Shown: positions 1-9,209, counted from the first letter of the stretch. The stretch: DNA of 64,000 bases from Solirubrobacterales bacterium (GCA_025963965.1 JAOPZS010000134.1:1-64000); one strand, 5' to 3'. Translations and numbers: made by a program. The notes: generated by a model not told the origin, from the letters alone.

Positions 1-964
1 GACAGAGCTGATCCTGCGCTCGGCCGTGCTGCGCACGGCGCTCCTGCCGAAGCTCGGGATCGTGCTCGAGCGCTGCGGCGCGCTGTTGCGCGGCGACCCG
101 TCGCAGGTCGCGACGGTCGAGCGTCTCGCCGCCAACGCACATGCGAACGGGGTTGCCGTCGAGGCGCGTGGGCCGGGCGAGCTGTTCGTACCCGGCGAGT
201 CGATCACAGACCCGGTCGCTTTCACGGAGGCGCTCGCCGACCGTGCTCGCGCGAGGGGGGCGGACGTGCGGCTCGGCGCGCCGGTGGCGGCGATCGGGCG
301 CGGCGAGAACGGCGGCGTGCGGGTCGAGCTGGCGAGCGGGGAACGGCTGCTCGTGCGCGGGGTCGCGAACTGCGCGGGGCTGTACGCCGACGAGCTCGCC
401 GCCAGCGCCGGACCGGCGCCGTTCGAGGTGTACCCGCGCAAGGGAGAGTTCCTCGTCTTCGAGCAGCCTGCCGAGCCGCTGCGCGAGATCCTGCTGCCGC
501 TTCCCTCCGCGGCGGGCAAGGGCGTGCTCGTGTTCCCGACGATCGACGGTCACGTGATCGCCGGGCCGACCGCGCGCGACCGCGCCGACAAGGGCGACTG
601 GCGCGTCGAGCCCGATGCCGGGGAGCTGATCCTCGAGAAGGCGCGTCGCATGTTCGCAGCGCTCGAGGGAGCCGAGCCGATCGCGGCCTACGCCGGGCTG
701 CGGCCCGCCGGGCGCGGCGCCAACTACGCGATCGCTCCCTCGACGGTCCTGCCCGCCCTCGTCAACGTGGGGGCGATCCGCTCGACCGGCCTCACGGCCG
801 CGCTCGGCATCGGCGAGCTCGTCGCCCGGCTGCTCGGCGGGGTCGCCGGGCTGCGTCTGCGCGAGACCCCGCGCGAGACCGCGCTGCCGGCGCGTACGCC
901 GGCGCCTCCCTGGTGGCAGCTCGCCGCGGAGCGCTCACGGCGGGCCGAGGAGGAGGGCGCGTGA
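1..964 (+). CDS. FAD-dependent glycerol-3-phosphate dehydrogenase-like oxidoreductase (5' truncated by window)
   Basis: The reading frame is open from base 2, so the N-terminus with the FAD-binding GxGxxG motif lies outside the window. The visible part resembles the substrate and C-terminal half of the DAO/GlpA family: an EALADRARARGA helix, a NCAGLYADE segment, YPRKGE, GPTARD, YAGLRPA and a closing GAIRSTGLTAALGI motif typical of the flavin-contacting end. Members oxidise glycerol-3-phosphate or related 2-hydroxy acids with FAD. Its stop overlaps the GTG start of the next gene, an FGGY kinase related to glycerol kinase, so a shared glycerol or polyol catabolic step is likely. An L-2-hydroxyglutarate oxidase-type substrate cannot be excluded. 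Confidence 0.75.
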   Translation, partial: TELILRSAVLRTALLPKLGIVLERCGALLRGDPSQVATVERLAANAHANGVAVEARGPGELFVPGESITDPVAFTEALADRARARGADVRLGAPVAAIGRGENGGVRVELASGERLLVRGVANCAGLYADELAASAGPAPFEVYPRKGEFLVFEQPAEPLREILLPLPSAAGKGVLVFPTIDGHVIAGPTARDRADKGDWRVEPDAGELILEKARRMFAALEGAEPIAAYAGLRPAGRGANYAIAPSTVLPALVNVGAIRSTGLTAALGIGELVARLLGGVAGLRLRETPRETALPARTPAPPWWQLAAERSRRAEEEGA

Positions 965-2451
965 GCCCGGCGCACGACGACACCGATGGCGAGCCGCTGC
1001 TGCTGGGCATCGACGAGGGCACGACGGCCGTCAAGGCGGCGCTGTTCGACCGGGCGCTCGAGCCGCTCGCCGAGGCGCGCCGCCCGGTCGCGACCTCCCA
1101 CCCCGGCCCTGGGCTCGTCGAGCAGGACGGGCAGGCCGTGCTCGAGGCGGTGCTGGACTCCGTCGCCGAGGTGCTCGAGGCCGCCCCGGCGAAGGCCGCG
1201 GTGTTCGCCGGACTCGCCCACCAGGGAGAGTCGGTGCTGGCATGGGAGGCCGGCGAGCCCCAGCCGCTCACGCCGATCGTCGTATGGCAGGACAAGCGCC
1301 AGGAGGGGTTGCTCGAGCGGATCGACCCGACCGTGCCGGCGCGCTCAGGGCTACCGCTGGACCCGTACTTCTCGGCCGGCAAGCTCGCCTGGCTGCTCAG
1401 CCACGACGCTGCTGTCGCGCGGGCGGCCGAACGGGGGACCCTGCGCCTCGGCACGGTCGACGCGTTCATCGCCGATCGCCTCGGCGGAGGCTTCGCGACG
1501 GACCTCTCGACCGCGTCGCGCACACAGCTGCTGGCGCTCGGCGGACGCGACTGGGACGAGCAGCTGCTCGCCGCGTTCGGCATCCGCCGCCGGTGGCTGC
1601 CACGTGCGGGCCCCACCTACGGGCGGCTGGGGCGACTTCGCAGTGGCCGCTGGAGCCACGAGCTGCAGCTGAGCGCCCAGGTGGTCGACCAGCAGGCTGC
1701 CCTGGCCGGCTCGGGAGCAGTGCGTCCGGGGGAAGCGAAGGCGACCTACGGGACCGGCGTTTTCGTGCTCGCCCGGACCGACCGGCTCGCGCGCGCCGAG
1801 GGCCTCCTGCCCACCGTCGCCTGGGCCGCCCCGGGCGAGGACGGCGGCATCGGCGCGGTCGCGTACGCGCTCGACGGCGGCGTGTTCACGGCGGGCGCCC
1901 TGCTCGAGTGGCTGGCGGGCGGTCTCGGCCTCGCCGCCGACGTGCCGGAGCTGACGCGCGCGGCGGCGGAGGCACCCGACAGCGGCGGCGTGATGGTCCT
2001 GCCGGCGCTCGCCGGGCTCGGAGCGCCGTGGTGGCAGCCGGGCGCGCGCGGCGTGATCGCCGGACTGCACGGGGCAACCCGGCCCGGACAGATCGCACGG
2101 GCGGCGCTGGAGGGGATCGCATGGCGGGTGGCGGACATCGTCGAGGCAATGGCCGCCCACGCGCCGATCGAGACGCTGCACGTCGACGGCGGGCTGAGCA
2201 ACGACGAGACGCTGCTCCAGATCCAGTCCGACGTGCTCGGACTCCCGCTGTCCGTCGGCCGCGCCGACACGACCGTGCTGGGCGCCGCGATGCTCGCCGG
2301 CGTCGGCAGCGGGATCTTCGAGAGCGTGCACCAGGCCGCGATCGGGCTGGGGCCCGTGCGGACGGTGCTGCCCAGGATCGGAGCGGACGAGCGCGAGCAG
2401 GCGCGTCGGCGCTGGCGCGGGTTCCTGGCGGGCGCCTCTGTGCTCCCCTAG
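961..2451 (+). CDS. FGGY-family carbohydrate kinase, glycerol kinase-like
   Basis: This 496-residue protein starts at a GTG that overlaps the upstream stop by four bases, so the two genes are translationally coupled. The N-terminal phosphate-binding motif reads GIDEGTTAVKAALFD near residue 17. The C-terminal half carries TYGTGVF, then a GLGAPWW segment and the FGGY signature region LHVDGGLSNDETLLQIQSD, close to the glycerol kinase pattern, followed by DTTVLGAAMLAG. The family phosphorylates polyols or sugars with ATP in the cytoplasm. The GlpA-like neighbour supports glycerol as substrate, but polyol specificity cannot be read from the sequence. It converges on the threonine dehydratase gene; the short gap holds GC-rich dyads that may terminate both. 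Confidence 0.82.
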   Translation: MSPAHDDTDGEPLLLGIDEGTTAVKAALFDRALEPLAEARRPVATSHPGPGLVEQDGQAVLEAVLDSVAEVLEAAPAKAAVFAGLAHQGESVLAWEAGEPQPLTPIVVWQDKRQEGLLERIDPTVPARSGLPLDPYFSAGKLAWLLSHDAAVARAAERGTLRLGTVDAFIADRLGGGFATDLSTASRTQLLALGGRDWDEQLLAAFGIRRRWLPRAGPTYGRLGRLRSGRWSHELQLSAQVVDQQAALAGSGAVRPGEAKATYGTGVFVLARTDRLARAEGLLPTVAWAAPGEDGGIGAVAYALDGGVFTAGALLEWLAGGLGLAADVPELTRAAAEAPDSGGVMVLPALAGLGAPWWQPGARGVIAGLHGATRPGQIARAALEGIAWRVADIVEAMAAHAPIETLHVDGGLSNDETLLQIQSDVLGLPLSVGRADTTVLGAAMLAGVGSGIFESVHQAAIGLGPVRTVLPRIGADEREQARRRWRGFLAGASVLP

Positions 2452-2499
2452 CACCGGGCGCCCGAGGGCCGCGCCCGGCGGCCGGGAATGGTGCGCAGC

Positions 2500-3753
2500 T
2501 CAGCCGATGCGGGCGTCGTAGCCGCCAACGGCGAGCACGCCGAGCACCTCCTCGGTGTGGCCGGGTCCGCGCGTCTCGAGCGTCAGCTCGACGGCGGTCT
2601 CGCGCACGTGCAGCGGCACGGCTTCGCGCAGGTGCTCGACGCTGACGACATTGGCACGCGCCGTGGCGATCAGGCCGAGCAGCTCCGCAAGGCCCCCGGG
2701 GCGGTCGGGCACACGGGTGAAGATCCGAACGCGGCGCCCCTCTGCGGCTTCGTGGCGCAGCAGCAGCGAGGCGAACAGGCCGCTGTCGACATTGCCACCC
2801 GAGACGATCGCGACGGTCGTGCCGGCGACCGGGGCGAGCCGGCCGCTCAGCAGCGCGGCCACGGCGATCGCTCCGGCGCCCTCGGCGACGAGCTTCGCGC
2901 GCTCGGCGAGGAACACCATCGCATCGGCGATCTGATCCTCCTCGGCGACGATGAGGTCGTCCAGCAGCTCGCGCAGCAGCGGCAGCGTGAGCCTGCCCGG
3001 TTGCTTGACGGCGACGCCGTCGGCGATCGTCATCGCGCTCGAGTGCTGCACCGGCTCACCGGCGAGCGCGGCGACATAGGGAGCGCACGCCGCCGCCTGC
3101 ACGCCGACCAGGAGCGCGTCGCTACCGGCGCGTCGCAGGGCGATGCCGATGCCGCTGGCGAGGCCCCCTCCTCCGACCGGGACCACCACCCGAGCCAGGT
3201 CCGGCACGTCCTCGAGCAGCTCCATCCCGAGCGTCGCCTGCCCGGCGATCACGTCGATGTCGTCGAACGGATGTACGAATGCCGCCCCCGTCTCCTCGGC
3301 GAGCCGCAGCGCCTGCTCGAGCGCGTCGTCGACGGAGGCGCCCTCGAGGCGCACGCGGGCACCGAGCTCCTCCGCCGCCAGCACCTTCGAGACCGTGGCG
3401 TCGCGAGGCATGAACACGTCGCAGCCGACGCCGCGCAAGCGCGCCGCCTCGGCCACGGCCCGGGCGTGGTTGCCGGCGCTGGCCGTGACCAGCCCGCGCT
3501 CCGCTGACGCGCCGAGCGCGGCGACGCGGCTGAGCGCGCCGCGCAGCTTGAACGAACCCGTCAACTGCAGGCACTCCGCCTTCAGCGAGACCGCCGCGCC
3601 GATTCCCTGACCGAGATCCGGGCAGGCGATCGTCGGCGTCCTCGCGACGGCGCCCTCGACGGCACGTGCTGCCGCCTGCAGGTCGGCCGCGCCGATCAGC
3701 TGCTGCACGGTGGCGTCCCACTCAGAATCGCCTGGGGCTTCCACGCCGGTCAT
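2500..3753 (-). CDS. ilvA: Threonine dehydratase (threonine ammonia-lyase) with C-terminal ACT domain
   Basis: A PLP enzyme of fold type II, 417 residues, deaminating L-threonine to 2-oxobutanoate. The PLP lysine lies in GSFKLRGA (K69), a SAGNHARAVA phosphate-side motif follows, and the glycine-rich PVGGGGLASG loop sits near residue 195. The last ~75 residues (VRIFTRVPDRPGGLAELL onwards) form one ACT-type regulatory domain, as in short single-ACT threonine dehydratases; the long double-ACT biosynthetic form is not seen. It is divergent from the phosphotransferase gene with only ~50 bases between them; on this strand a TATACC-like -10 lies about ten bases before the ATG, giving a very short leader. 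A serine-active dehydratase is possible. Confidence 0.88.
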   Translation of the reverse strand: MTGVEAPGDSEWDATVQQLIGAADLQAAARAVEGAVARTPTIACPDLGQGIGAAVSLKAECLQLTGSFKLRGALSRVAALGASAERGLVTASAGNHARAVAEAARLRGVGCDVFMPRDATVSKVLAAEELGARVRLEGASVDDALEQALRLAEETGAAFVHPFDDIDVIAGQATLGMELLEDVPDLARVVVPVGGGGLASGIGIALRRAGSDALLVGVQAAACAPYVAALAGEPVQHSSAMTIADGVAVKQPGRLTLPLLRELLDDLIVAEEDQIADAMVFLAERAKLVAEGAGAIAVAALLSGRLAPVAGTTVAIVSGGNVDSGLFASLLLRHEAAEGRRVRIFTRVPDRPGGLAELLGLIATARANVVSVEHLREAVPLHVRETAVELTLETRGPGHTEEVLGVLAVGGYDARIG

Positions 3754-3806
3754 GGCAATTGAAGGTATAGGTTGTGTGCCTTATCGAGCAACGGGGAGTC
3801 GGAGCG

Positions 3807-4703
3807 GTGGGTGACCTGAACGACATCCTGCACGACCTGGAGCGCTCCTTGGGAGTGCTCGGCGGAGATCCGTCCCCTCTTGAGGGCGGCATCACCAACC
3901 GCAACTACAGGGTTCGCTTCGGCGACGACGAGTACGTCGTGCGGCTGCACGGCAAGGACACCGACCTGCTCGGCATCAGTCGCGAGGCGGAGCGCCTGGC
4001 GAACTCGGCGGCTGCCGGCCTCGGGATCGCGCCGGCGGTCGCGGGTACGTTCGACGGCGGCCTCGTCACGCGGTTTCTCGCCTGCGCGCCGCTTGGCTCG
4101 GAGCAGATCGCCGCCCGCGCCGAGGAGGTCGCGCTCGCGCTGCGCGCTTTTCATGAGGCAGCGGTCGCGCTGCCGGTGAACTTCTGGGTCCCCGACCTGC
4201 TCGAGGAGTACGCGGGGATCATCGCCGCAAGGGGAGTCATCGCTCCGCCCGAGTACGGCGAGGCGCGAGAGCTGGCCGCGCGGATCGCGGCCGCCCTGCC
4301 GGTGCGTGCGCTGCGACCGTGCCACAACGACCTGCTGCCGGGGAATCTCGTGCGCGAGCGAACCGCCGACCGCATCATGATCGTCGACTGGGAGTACGCG
4401 GGCATGGGCCATCCGTGCTTCGACCTCGGCAACCTATCGGTCAACAACGGCTTCGTGGACTCCGTGGATGAGCGCCTGCTCAGGGCCTACCACGGGGCCG
4501 CGCCCACGCGGGGGCAGTGCGCGACGCTGAAGCTGATGCGTGTGCTCTCCGACGTTCGCGAGGCGGCCTGGGGTGTGATGCAGGGCTGCGTCTCGGATCT
4601 GGACTTCGACTTCGACGGGTACGCCGAGCGGCATTTCGCGCGGCTTCGGTCGGCTATCGCCGGCGGCCGGCTCGGCGACTGGCTGGCGGCGGCGGAGGCC
4701 TGA
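3807..4703 (+). CDS. Choline/ethanolamine kinase-like phosphotransferase
   Basis: An aminoglycoside-phosphotransferase-fold protein of 298 residues from the GTG at 3807, which is preceded by a GGGGAGTCGGAG ribosome site; an in-frame GTG at 3774 is also open but sits on the putative -10 element. Motifs are GGITNRNYRV (nucleotide loop), the Brenner motif CHNDLLPGNL and the metal-binding IVDWEYAGMGHPCFDLGNL, which match the choline kinase subgroup better than drug-resistance enzymes. It is followed after three bases by a dimethylglycine/sarcosine dehydrogenase-like gene, so the pair probably belongs to metabolism of choline-derived methylamines. The precise phosphate acceptor is not known. Confidence 0.8.
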   Translation: MGDLNDILHDLERSLGVLGGDPSPLEGGITNRNYRVRFGDDEYVVRLHGKDTDLLGISREAERLANSAAAGLGIAPAVAGTFDGGLVTRFLACAPLGSEQIAARAEEVALALRAFHEAAVALPVNFWVPDLLEEYAGIIAARGVIAPPEYGEARELAARIAAALPVRALRPCHNDLLPGNLVRERTADRIMIVDWEYAGMGHPCFDLGNLSVNNGFVDSVDERLLRAYHGAAPTRGQCATLKLMRVLSDVREAAWGVMQGCVSDLDFDFDGYAERHFARLRSAIAGGRLGDWLAAAEA

Positions 4704-4706
4704 GCG

Positions 4707-7205
4707 GTGGTCCGTCCCCGCGAGCTCCCCGCCCGCGCCCGCGTCGTGATCATCGGCGGCGGCGTCGGCGGCGCGGCGATCGCCTACCACCTGGCGCAGC
4801 TCGGGGAGCGCGACGTCGTGCTGCTCGACCGCGACGAGCTGACGAGCGGCTCCACCTTCCACTCGGCCGGCCTGGTCGGGCAGCTGCGCTCCAGCCTGCC
4901 GCTGACGCACATGATGATGGACTCGGTCGAGCTCTACCGGACACTTGACTGCGGCTGGGTCGAGTGCGGCGGCATCCGCCTCGCCTGCACCGAGGAGCGC
5001 GAGCAGGAGGTGCTCCGGCAGGTCGCCTGGGCGCGCACGTTCGGGCTGGCGCTCGAGCTGATCTCGCCGGCGCAGGCGCAGGAGATGTTCCCGCTGATGT
5101 CGAGCGACGGCGTGCGCTGCGGGTCCTATCTCGCGACCGACGGGTACCTCGACCCGTCGCTGCTGACGACGGCGCTGGCCGACGGGGCGCGGGAGGGCGG
5201 GGCGCGCATCTTCACCCATACGCGCGTCACCGCGATCGACCTCGATGAACCGTCCCCCGGCCGCCAACGGGTACGCGGCGTGCAGACCGAGTGGGGACCG
5301 ATCGAGGCCGAGGTCGTCGTCAACGCCGGCGGCATGTTCGCGGCGGAGATCGGGCGCATGGCCGGCGTGCGCGTCCCGATCGTGCCGTTCGCCCACGAGT
5401 ACCTCGTCACGCAGCCGTTCCGCGACCGCACGCGGGACGGGGAGATAGAGCACCTGCCGACGCTGCGCGACCCGGACCTGCTGATCTACTTCCGCGAGGA
5501 GGGCGGTGGGCTGATCATGGGCGGCTACGAGCGCCGCTCGGCGCCGTGGGCGCTCGATCAGCACCTGCTCGACGCGATCCCGCCCGACTTCAACGGCAGG
5601 CTGCTCGAAGAGGACTGGCCCCGCTTCGAGGAGATCGCGGCGAACTCCCGGCAGCGGGTGCCGGCGATGGACGAGATCACCGTCACACGGCTGATCAACG
5701 GCCCGGAGGCGTTCACGCCGGACAACGAGTTCTGCCTCGGCGAGAGCGAGGTCGCCGGATTCTTCGTCGCGGCCGGCTTCTGCGCGCACGGCCTGGCCGG
5801 CGCGGGCGGGGTCGGCAAGGCGATGGCCGAGTGGATCCTCGGCGGCGAGCCCGGGCAGGACATGTGGGAGATGGACATCAGGCGCTTCGGCCCGCATTAC
5901 CGCTCGCCGTCGTACACGCTTGCGCGCACGCGCGAGGTCTACGAGACCTACTACGACATCCGCTACCCCGGACACGAGCGTCTCGCCGGGCGTCCACTGC
6001 GCACGTCGAGCGCGTACCCGTGGCATGCCGCGCACGGTGCGGCGTTCGGTGAGAAGTCCGGCTGGGAGCGAGTCAACTGGTACGAGTCCAACGCACCGGC
6101 GGGCCAGGAGGCGCTGCGCCCCCGCGGCTGGGCCGGGATGCACTGGTCGCCGGCGATCGGCGCCGAGCACCTCGCCACGCGCGAGCGCGCCGGCCTGTTC
6201 GACGAGTCGTCCTTCGCGAAGCTCGAGGTCGCCGGTCCGGGCGCGGCGAGCTTTCTGGAACTCCTCTGCGACAACCGCGTCGCGGGCGAAGTCGGCGCGA
6301 TCACCTACACGCAGATGCTCAACCGCCGCGGCGGCATCGAGTGCGACTTCACGGTCACGCGCGTCGAGCCGGAGCTGTTCTCGATCGTCACGGGCACGGC
6401 CTTCGGCAACCACGACCTGAGCTGGATCCGCCGGCACGCGCCGAGCGACGCCAGCGTGCGCTGCAGCGACGTGACGGCTCGGTGGGCCTGCTTCGGCCTG
6501 TGGGGCCCGAGCGCCGGCGAGATCCTCGCGCCGCTGACCCCCGACCGGCTCGACTTCCCCTACATGAGCATGCGCGACCTGACCGTCGGCGATGTCCCCG
6601 TTCGGGCGCTCCGCGTGACGTTCGTCGGGGAGCTCGGCTGGGAGCTGTACTGCCCGACTGAGTACGGCGCCGCCCTGTGGCACACGCTGTGGGAGGGAGG
6701 GCGCGAGCATGGGCTCGTCGCGGGGGGCTACAAGGCGATCGACTCGATGCGCCTGGAGAAGGGCTACCGCGTCTGGGCCGCGGACATCACCCCCGACGAG
6801 ACACCGATGGAGGCGGGGCTCGGCTTCTGCGTGAAGAGCGACGGCGGCTTCATCGGCGCCGATGCGCTCGGCGACGGTGTGCCGGCTACGCCACGGCGAA
6901 GGCTGCGCTGCCTGGTGCTCGAGGACCCGCGCTCGGTAGCGCTCGGCAACGAGCCCGTGCGCGTCGGCGGCACCGTGGTCGGGCGCGTCACCAGCGGCGG
7001 CTACGGCTACTCGGTCGAGCGCTCGATCGCGTACGCCTACCTACCGGCCGAGGTCGAGACGGGCGCGGCCGTCGAGATCGACATCTTCGGGCGCTGGGTG
7101 CCCGGCGAGGTGACGCGCGAGCCGTTGTTCGATCCAAAGGGCGAGCGCGTTCGAGCCGTCATCGGGGACGCGCGAGACGCGGCCGATCGCGCTTCATCCG
7201 CCTGA
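4707..7205 (+). CDS. Dimethylglycine/sarcosine dehydrogenase-like flavoprotein with folate-binding GcvT domain
   Basis: An 832-residue two-part enzyme. Residues ~10-400 are a DAO-type FAD oxidoreductase: VIIGGGVGGAAIAYHL dinucleotide motif, then GSTFHSAGL, where the histidine matches the covalently flavinylated His of the DMGDH/SARDH family. Residues ~440-830 are an aminomethyltransferase (GcvT-like) domain with TYTQMLNRRGGIECDF and GLWGPSAGEIL, which in relatives passes the oxidised methyl group to tetrahydrofolate. The reaction would be oxidative demethylation of an N-methylated glycine. It starts at GTG and is co-transcribed with the choline-kinase-like gene. Every glutamate I checked in this gene uses GAG, unlike the next gene downstream. 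Confidence 0.85.
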   Translation: MVRPRELPARARVVIIGGGVGGAAIAYHLAQLGERDVVLLDRDELTSGSTFHSAGLVGQLRSSLPLTHMMMDSVELYRTLDCGWVECGGIRLACTEEREQEVLRQVAWARTFGLALELISPAQAQEMFPLMSSDGVRCGSYLATDGYLDPSLLTTALADGAREGGARIFTHTRVTAIDLDEPSPGRQRVRGVQTEWGPIEAEVVVNAGGMFAAEIGRMAGVRVPIVPFAHEYLVTQPFRDRTRDGEIEHLPTLRDPDLLIYFREEGGGLIMGGYERRSAPWALDQHLLDAIPPDFNGRLLEEDWPRFEEIAANSRQRVPAMDEITVTRLINGPEAFTPDNEFCLGESEVAGFFVAAGFCAHGLAGAGGVGKAMAEWILGGEPGQDMWEMDIRRFGPHYRSPSYTLARTREVYETYYDIRYPGHERLAGRPLRTSSAYPWHAAHGAAFGEKSGWERVNWYESNAPAGQEALRPRGWAGMHWSPAIGAEHLATRERAGLFDESSFAKLEVAGPGAASFLELLCDNRVAGEVGAITYTQMLNRRGGIECDFTVTRVEPELFSIVTGTAFGNHDLSWIRRHAPSDASVRCSDVTARWACFGLWGPSAGEILAPLTPDRLDFPYMSMRDLTVGDVPVRALRVTFVGELGWELYCPTEYGAALWHTLWEGGREHGLVAGGYKAIDSMRLEKGYRVWAADITPDETPMEAGLGFCVKSDGGFIGADALGDGVPATPRRRLRCLVLEDPRSVALGNEPVRVGGTVVGRVTSGGYGYSVERSIAYAYLPAEVETGAAVEIDIFGRWVPGEVTREPLFDPKGERVRAVIGDARDAADRASSA

Positions 7206-7256
7206 ACGAGCCGCCGTCCCGAGCCCCTCGGGCGGGGCGTCTCGAGCGAACTCGGC

Positions 7257-7293
7257 TTGATCAAAGGGCACCATTGGGAGTATGTTGCCCTTT
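7257..7293 (+). promoter_or_regulatory. Putative promoter with operator-like inverted repeat upstream of phospholipase C gene
   Basis: TTGATC at 7257-7262 and TATGTT at 7281-7286 are spaced by 18 bases as a sigma-70-type promoter. An exact 8-base inverted repeat, AAAGGGCA at 7263-7270 and TGCCCTTT at 7286-7293, separated by 15 bases, brackets the spacer and overlaps the -10 edge. A dimeric repressor bound there would block polymerase. The regulator is not identifiable. The rest of the 7206-7386 gap holds a GC-rich run and the ribosome site GGAGAGGGG just before the ATG. Confidence 0.45.
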
Positions 7294-7386
7294 ACACGGC
7301 GGGAGGGGTCTGGGGAGTCACAAGCTGCCCGTCGCATTTCAATCGAGGGGCGGTCGAGGCGGCCGCGACGAGGAGAGGGGTCGGGA

Positions 7387-8853
7387 ATGGATTCGGGACT
7401 GACACGCCGGCAGGTGCTGCAGGCGGGTATCGCGGCGGGTGCCGTCGCGCTGAGCAGCGATCCGCTGGTGCAGCTGGCCAGCGCCGCGGCGACACCGCCG
7501 CCGGGCAAACTGTCGGACATCGAGCACGTGATCATCCTGATCCAGGAGAACCGCTCGTTCGATCACTACTTCGGCACCTACAGCGGCGTCGAGGGCTTCG
7601 GCAGCCCGGGCGCGAAAGCCGTCTACGAACAGGAAGGCTATCCCGCCGAAGGCTTCGAAAACAAGCTGCTCCCGTTCCACCTGGAAACGAACAACGTCGC
7701 GCAGTGCTTCCCTGACATCACTCACAGCTGGCAGCCCCAGCACCGCAGCTGGAACAACGGCGCGATGGACGAATTCGTGCGCACGCACCTGGAAAAGGAC
7801 GGCTCGCAGGCGGGGCCCGCGACGATGGGCTACCACGAGAAAGCCGACATCCCGTTCTACCACGCGCTCGCCAACGCGTTCACGCTGTGCGACCACTACC
7901 ACTGCTCGGTGCTCGGGCCAACGGACCCGAACCGCCTGTACTCGATGACGGGCACGATCGACCCGGGCGGGGCCAACGGAGGACCGCTCCTGGAGACGCT
8001 GGAGAAAGGCGATCCGCGCGCCTCGGGCAAGTTCACGTGGGAGACGATGCCGGAGGCATTGACGACCGCGGGCATCTCATGGAAGGTCTACGACGGGCCC
8101 ACCCTCGGCTTCGAGGACAACCCGCTGGAGTACTTCAAAAACTTCAAGACCGACCCGGCGCTCGCGAGCAAAGCGTTCGCGAACAGCTATCCGAAATCGT
8201 TCAAGCACGACCTCAATCACGGCGAACTGCCGCAGGTCTCGTGGATCAACACCTCAGCCGCCGAAACCGAGCACCCCGGCAACTCGAGCGCGAAGATCGG
8301 CGAGGCCGTCGTCGCGGATCTGCTCAAACGGGTGATGGGCCACAAATCGACGTGGGAAAAAACGGCGATCCTGATCACGTGGGACGAGAACGGCGGCTTC
8401 TTCGATCACGTCGCACCGCCGGCGCCGCCCCTGGAAACCGCCGGGGAGTACCTGACGGCTCCGGACATCACGAACAACTCGGGCGGGGTCAAAGGCCCGA
8501 TCGGGCTCGGCTTCCGCGTGCCGATGCTCGTCGTCTCGCCGTTCAGCCGCGGCGGGCTGGTCTCCTCGCAGGTCTACGACCACACCTCGATGCTGCGCTT
8601 CCTCGAGACGCGCTTCGGCGTCGAAGTGCCGAACCTCAGCGCGTGGCGGCGTGAAACCACCAATGACCTGACCGGGGCGTTCAACTTCGCCGCGCCGCCG
8701 ATCTTCAAGAAGCCCAAGGGGCTGCCGAAGGTCGAATTCGTCGGCGGCGAAGGCGGGGAAGGCGGCTGCACGGCGAAAGCGCCGGTCACCGTTCCGCCGA
8801 ACTCGCAGCCCGTGCAGGAACCGGGCACCCGCGGGACCCCCAGCGGCATCTGA
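7387..8853 (+). CDS. Secreted phospholipase C / phosphoesterase family protein (Tat signal)
   Basis: The start is placed at the ATG at 7387, preceded by GGAGAGGGG, rather than at an upstream in-frame ATG at 7282. The 488-residue product opens with LTRRQVLQAG followed by a hydrophobic stretch and an Ala-rich cleavage region, a twin-arginine-type signal peptide. The mature part begins with the family hallmark IQENRSFDHYFGTYSGVEGFG, followed by SMTGTIDPGG, ITWDENGGFFDHV and a C-terminal VYDHTSMLRFLE motif, as in bacterial non-haemolytic phospholipase C and acid phosphatases. It would hydrolyse phospholipid or phosphate esters outside the cell, for example to obtain phosphate. Its glutamate codons are about half GAA, unlike the preceding GAG-only gene. 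Confidence 0.85.
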   Translation: MDSGLTRRQVLQAGIAAGAVALSSDPLVQLASAAATPPPGKLSDIEHVIILIQENRSFDHYFGTYSGVEGFGSPGAKAVYEQEGYPAEGFENKLLPFHLETNNVAQCFPDITHSWQPQHRSWNNGAMDEFVRTHLEKDGSQAGPATMGYHEKADIPFYHALANAFTLCDHYHCSVLGPTDPNRLYSMTGTIDPGGANGGPLLETLEKGDPRASGKFTWETMPEALTTAGISWKVYDGPTLGFEDNPLEYFKNFKTDPALASKAFANSYPKSFKHDLNHGELPQVSWINTSAAETEHPGNSSAKIGEAVVADLLKRVMGHKSTWEKTAILITWDENGGFFDHVAPPAPPLETAGEYLTAPDITNNSGGVKGPIGLGFRVPMLVVSPFSRGGLVSSQVYDHTSMLRFLETRFGVEVPNLSAWRRETTNDLTGAFNFAAPPIFKKPKGLPKVEFVGGEGGEGGCTAKAPVTVPPNSQPVQEPGTRGTPSGI

Positions 8854-8873
8854 GCTGCGCCGGGGCGGGGCCT

Positions 8874-9203
8874 CTAGTCGACGGCGACGAGGCCCCGCGC
8901 CGGATCCAGCCGGAGCGTCGCGGCGACGGTGTGGAACAGCGCGTCAGCCGGCGCGGCGAGCATCGGCACGAGCGCGCCCATGAACGTGCCCGTGTGCGGC
9001 TGGGAGAAGTGGCTCTGCAGCGCCTCGTCGTCGCGCCACTCCTCGATGAAGACGTACCGGTTCGGCTGCTCGAGATCCTCATAGACGCGATAGCCGATAC
9101 AGCCGTCGTCCTCGCGCGAGGCCGCGCACATCGCCCCGGCGACCGCCAGGAACTCCTCACGGCGCTCCGCCGGTATCTGCACGCGCCCCGTGACGACGAT
9201 CAT
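8874..9203 (-). CDS. Antibiotic biosynthesis monooxygenase-domain (YgiN/ABM-like) protein
   Basis: A 109-residue protein of the dimeric alpha/beta ABM fold. It begins MIVVTGRVQI, then a helix with ERREEFLAVAG, GCIGYRVYED, and the conserved YVFIEEWRDDEALQSHF strand-helix element. Members are small cofactor-free monooxygenases acting on quinols, or stress-associated proteins of unknown substrate. It is divergently arranged with a peroxiredoxin gene, which suggests a joint role in oxidative defence. Its ATG is preceded at six bases by TAGGAT, so the transcript is probably leaderless. Confidence 0.75.
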   Translation of the reverse strand: MIVVTGRVQIPAERREEFLAVAGAMCAASREDDGCIGYRVYEDLEQPNRYVFIEEWRDDEALQSHFSQPHTGTFMGALVPMLAAPADALFHTVAATLRLDPARGLVAVD

Positions 9204-9209
9204 CTTCCG

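Noticed and set aside
2488-3507. Long plus-strand open frame opposite the threonine dehydratase
   Set aside because: It is the GC-rich shadow of ilvA; the product is Arg/Gln/His-rich with no recognisable motif.
4434-6710. 758-codon minus-strand open frame across the dimethylglycine dehydrogenase gene
   Set aside because: It is antisense to a gene with complete family motifs; composition is typical of a shadow frame in high-GC DNA.
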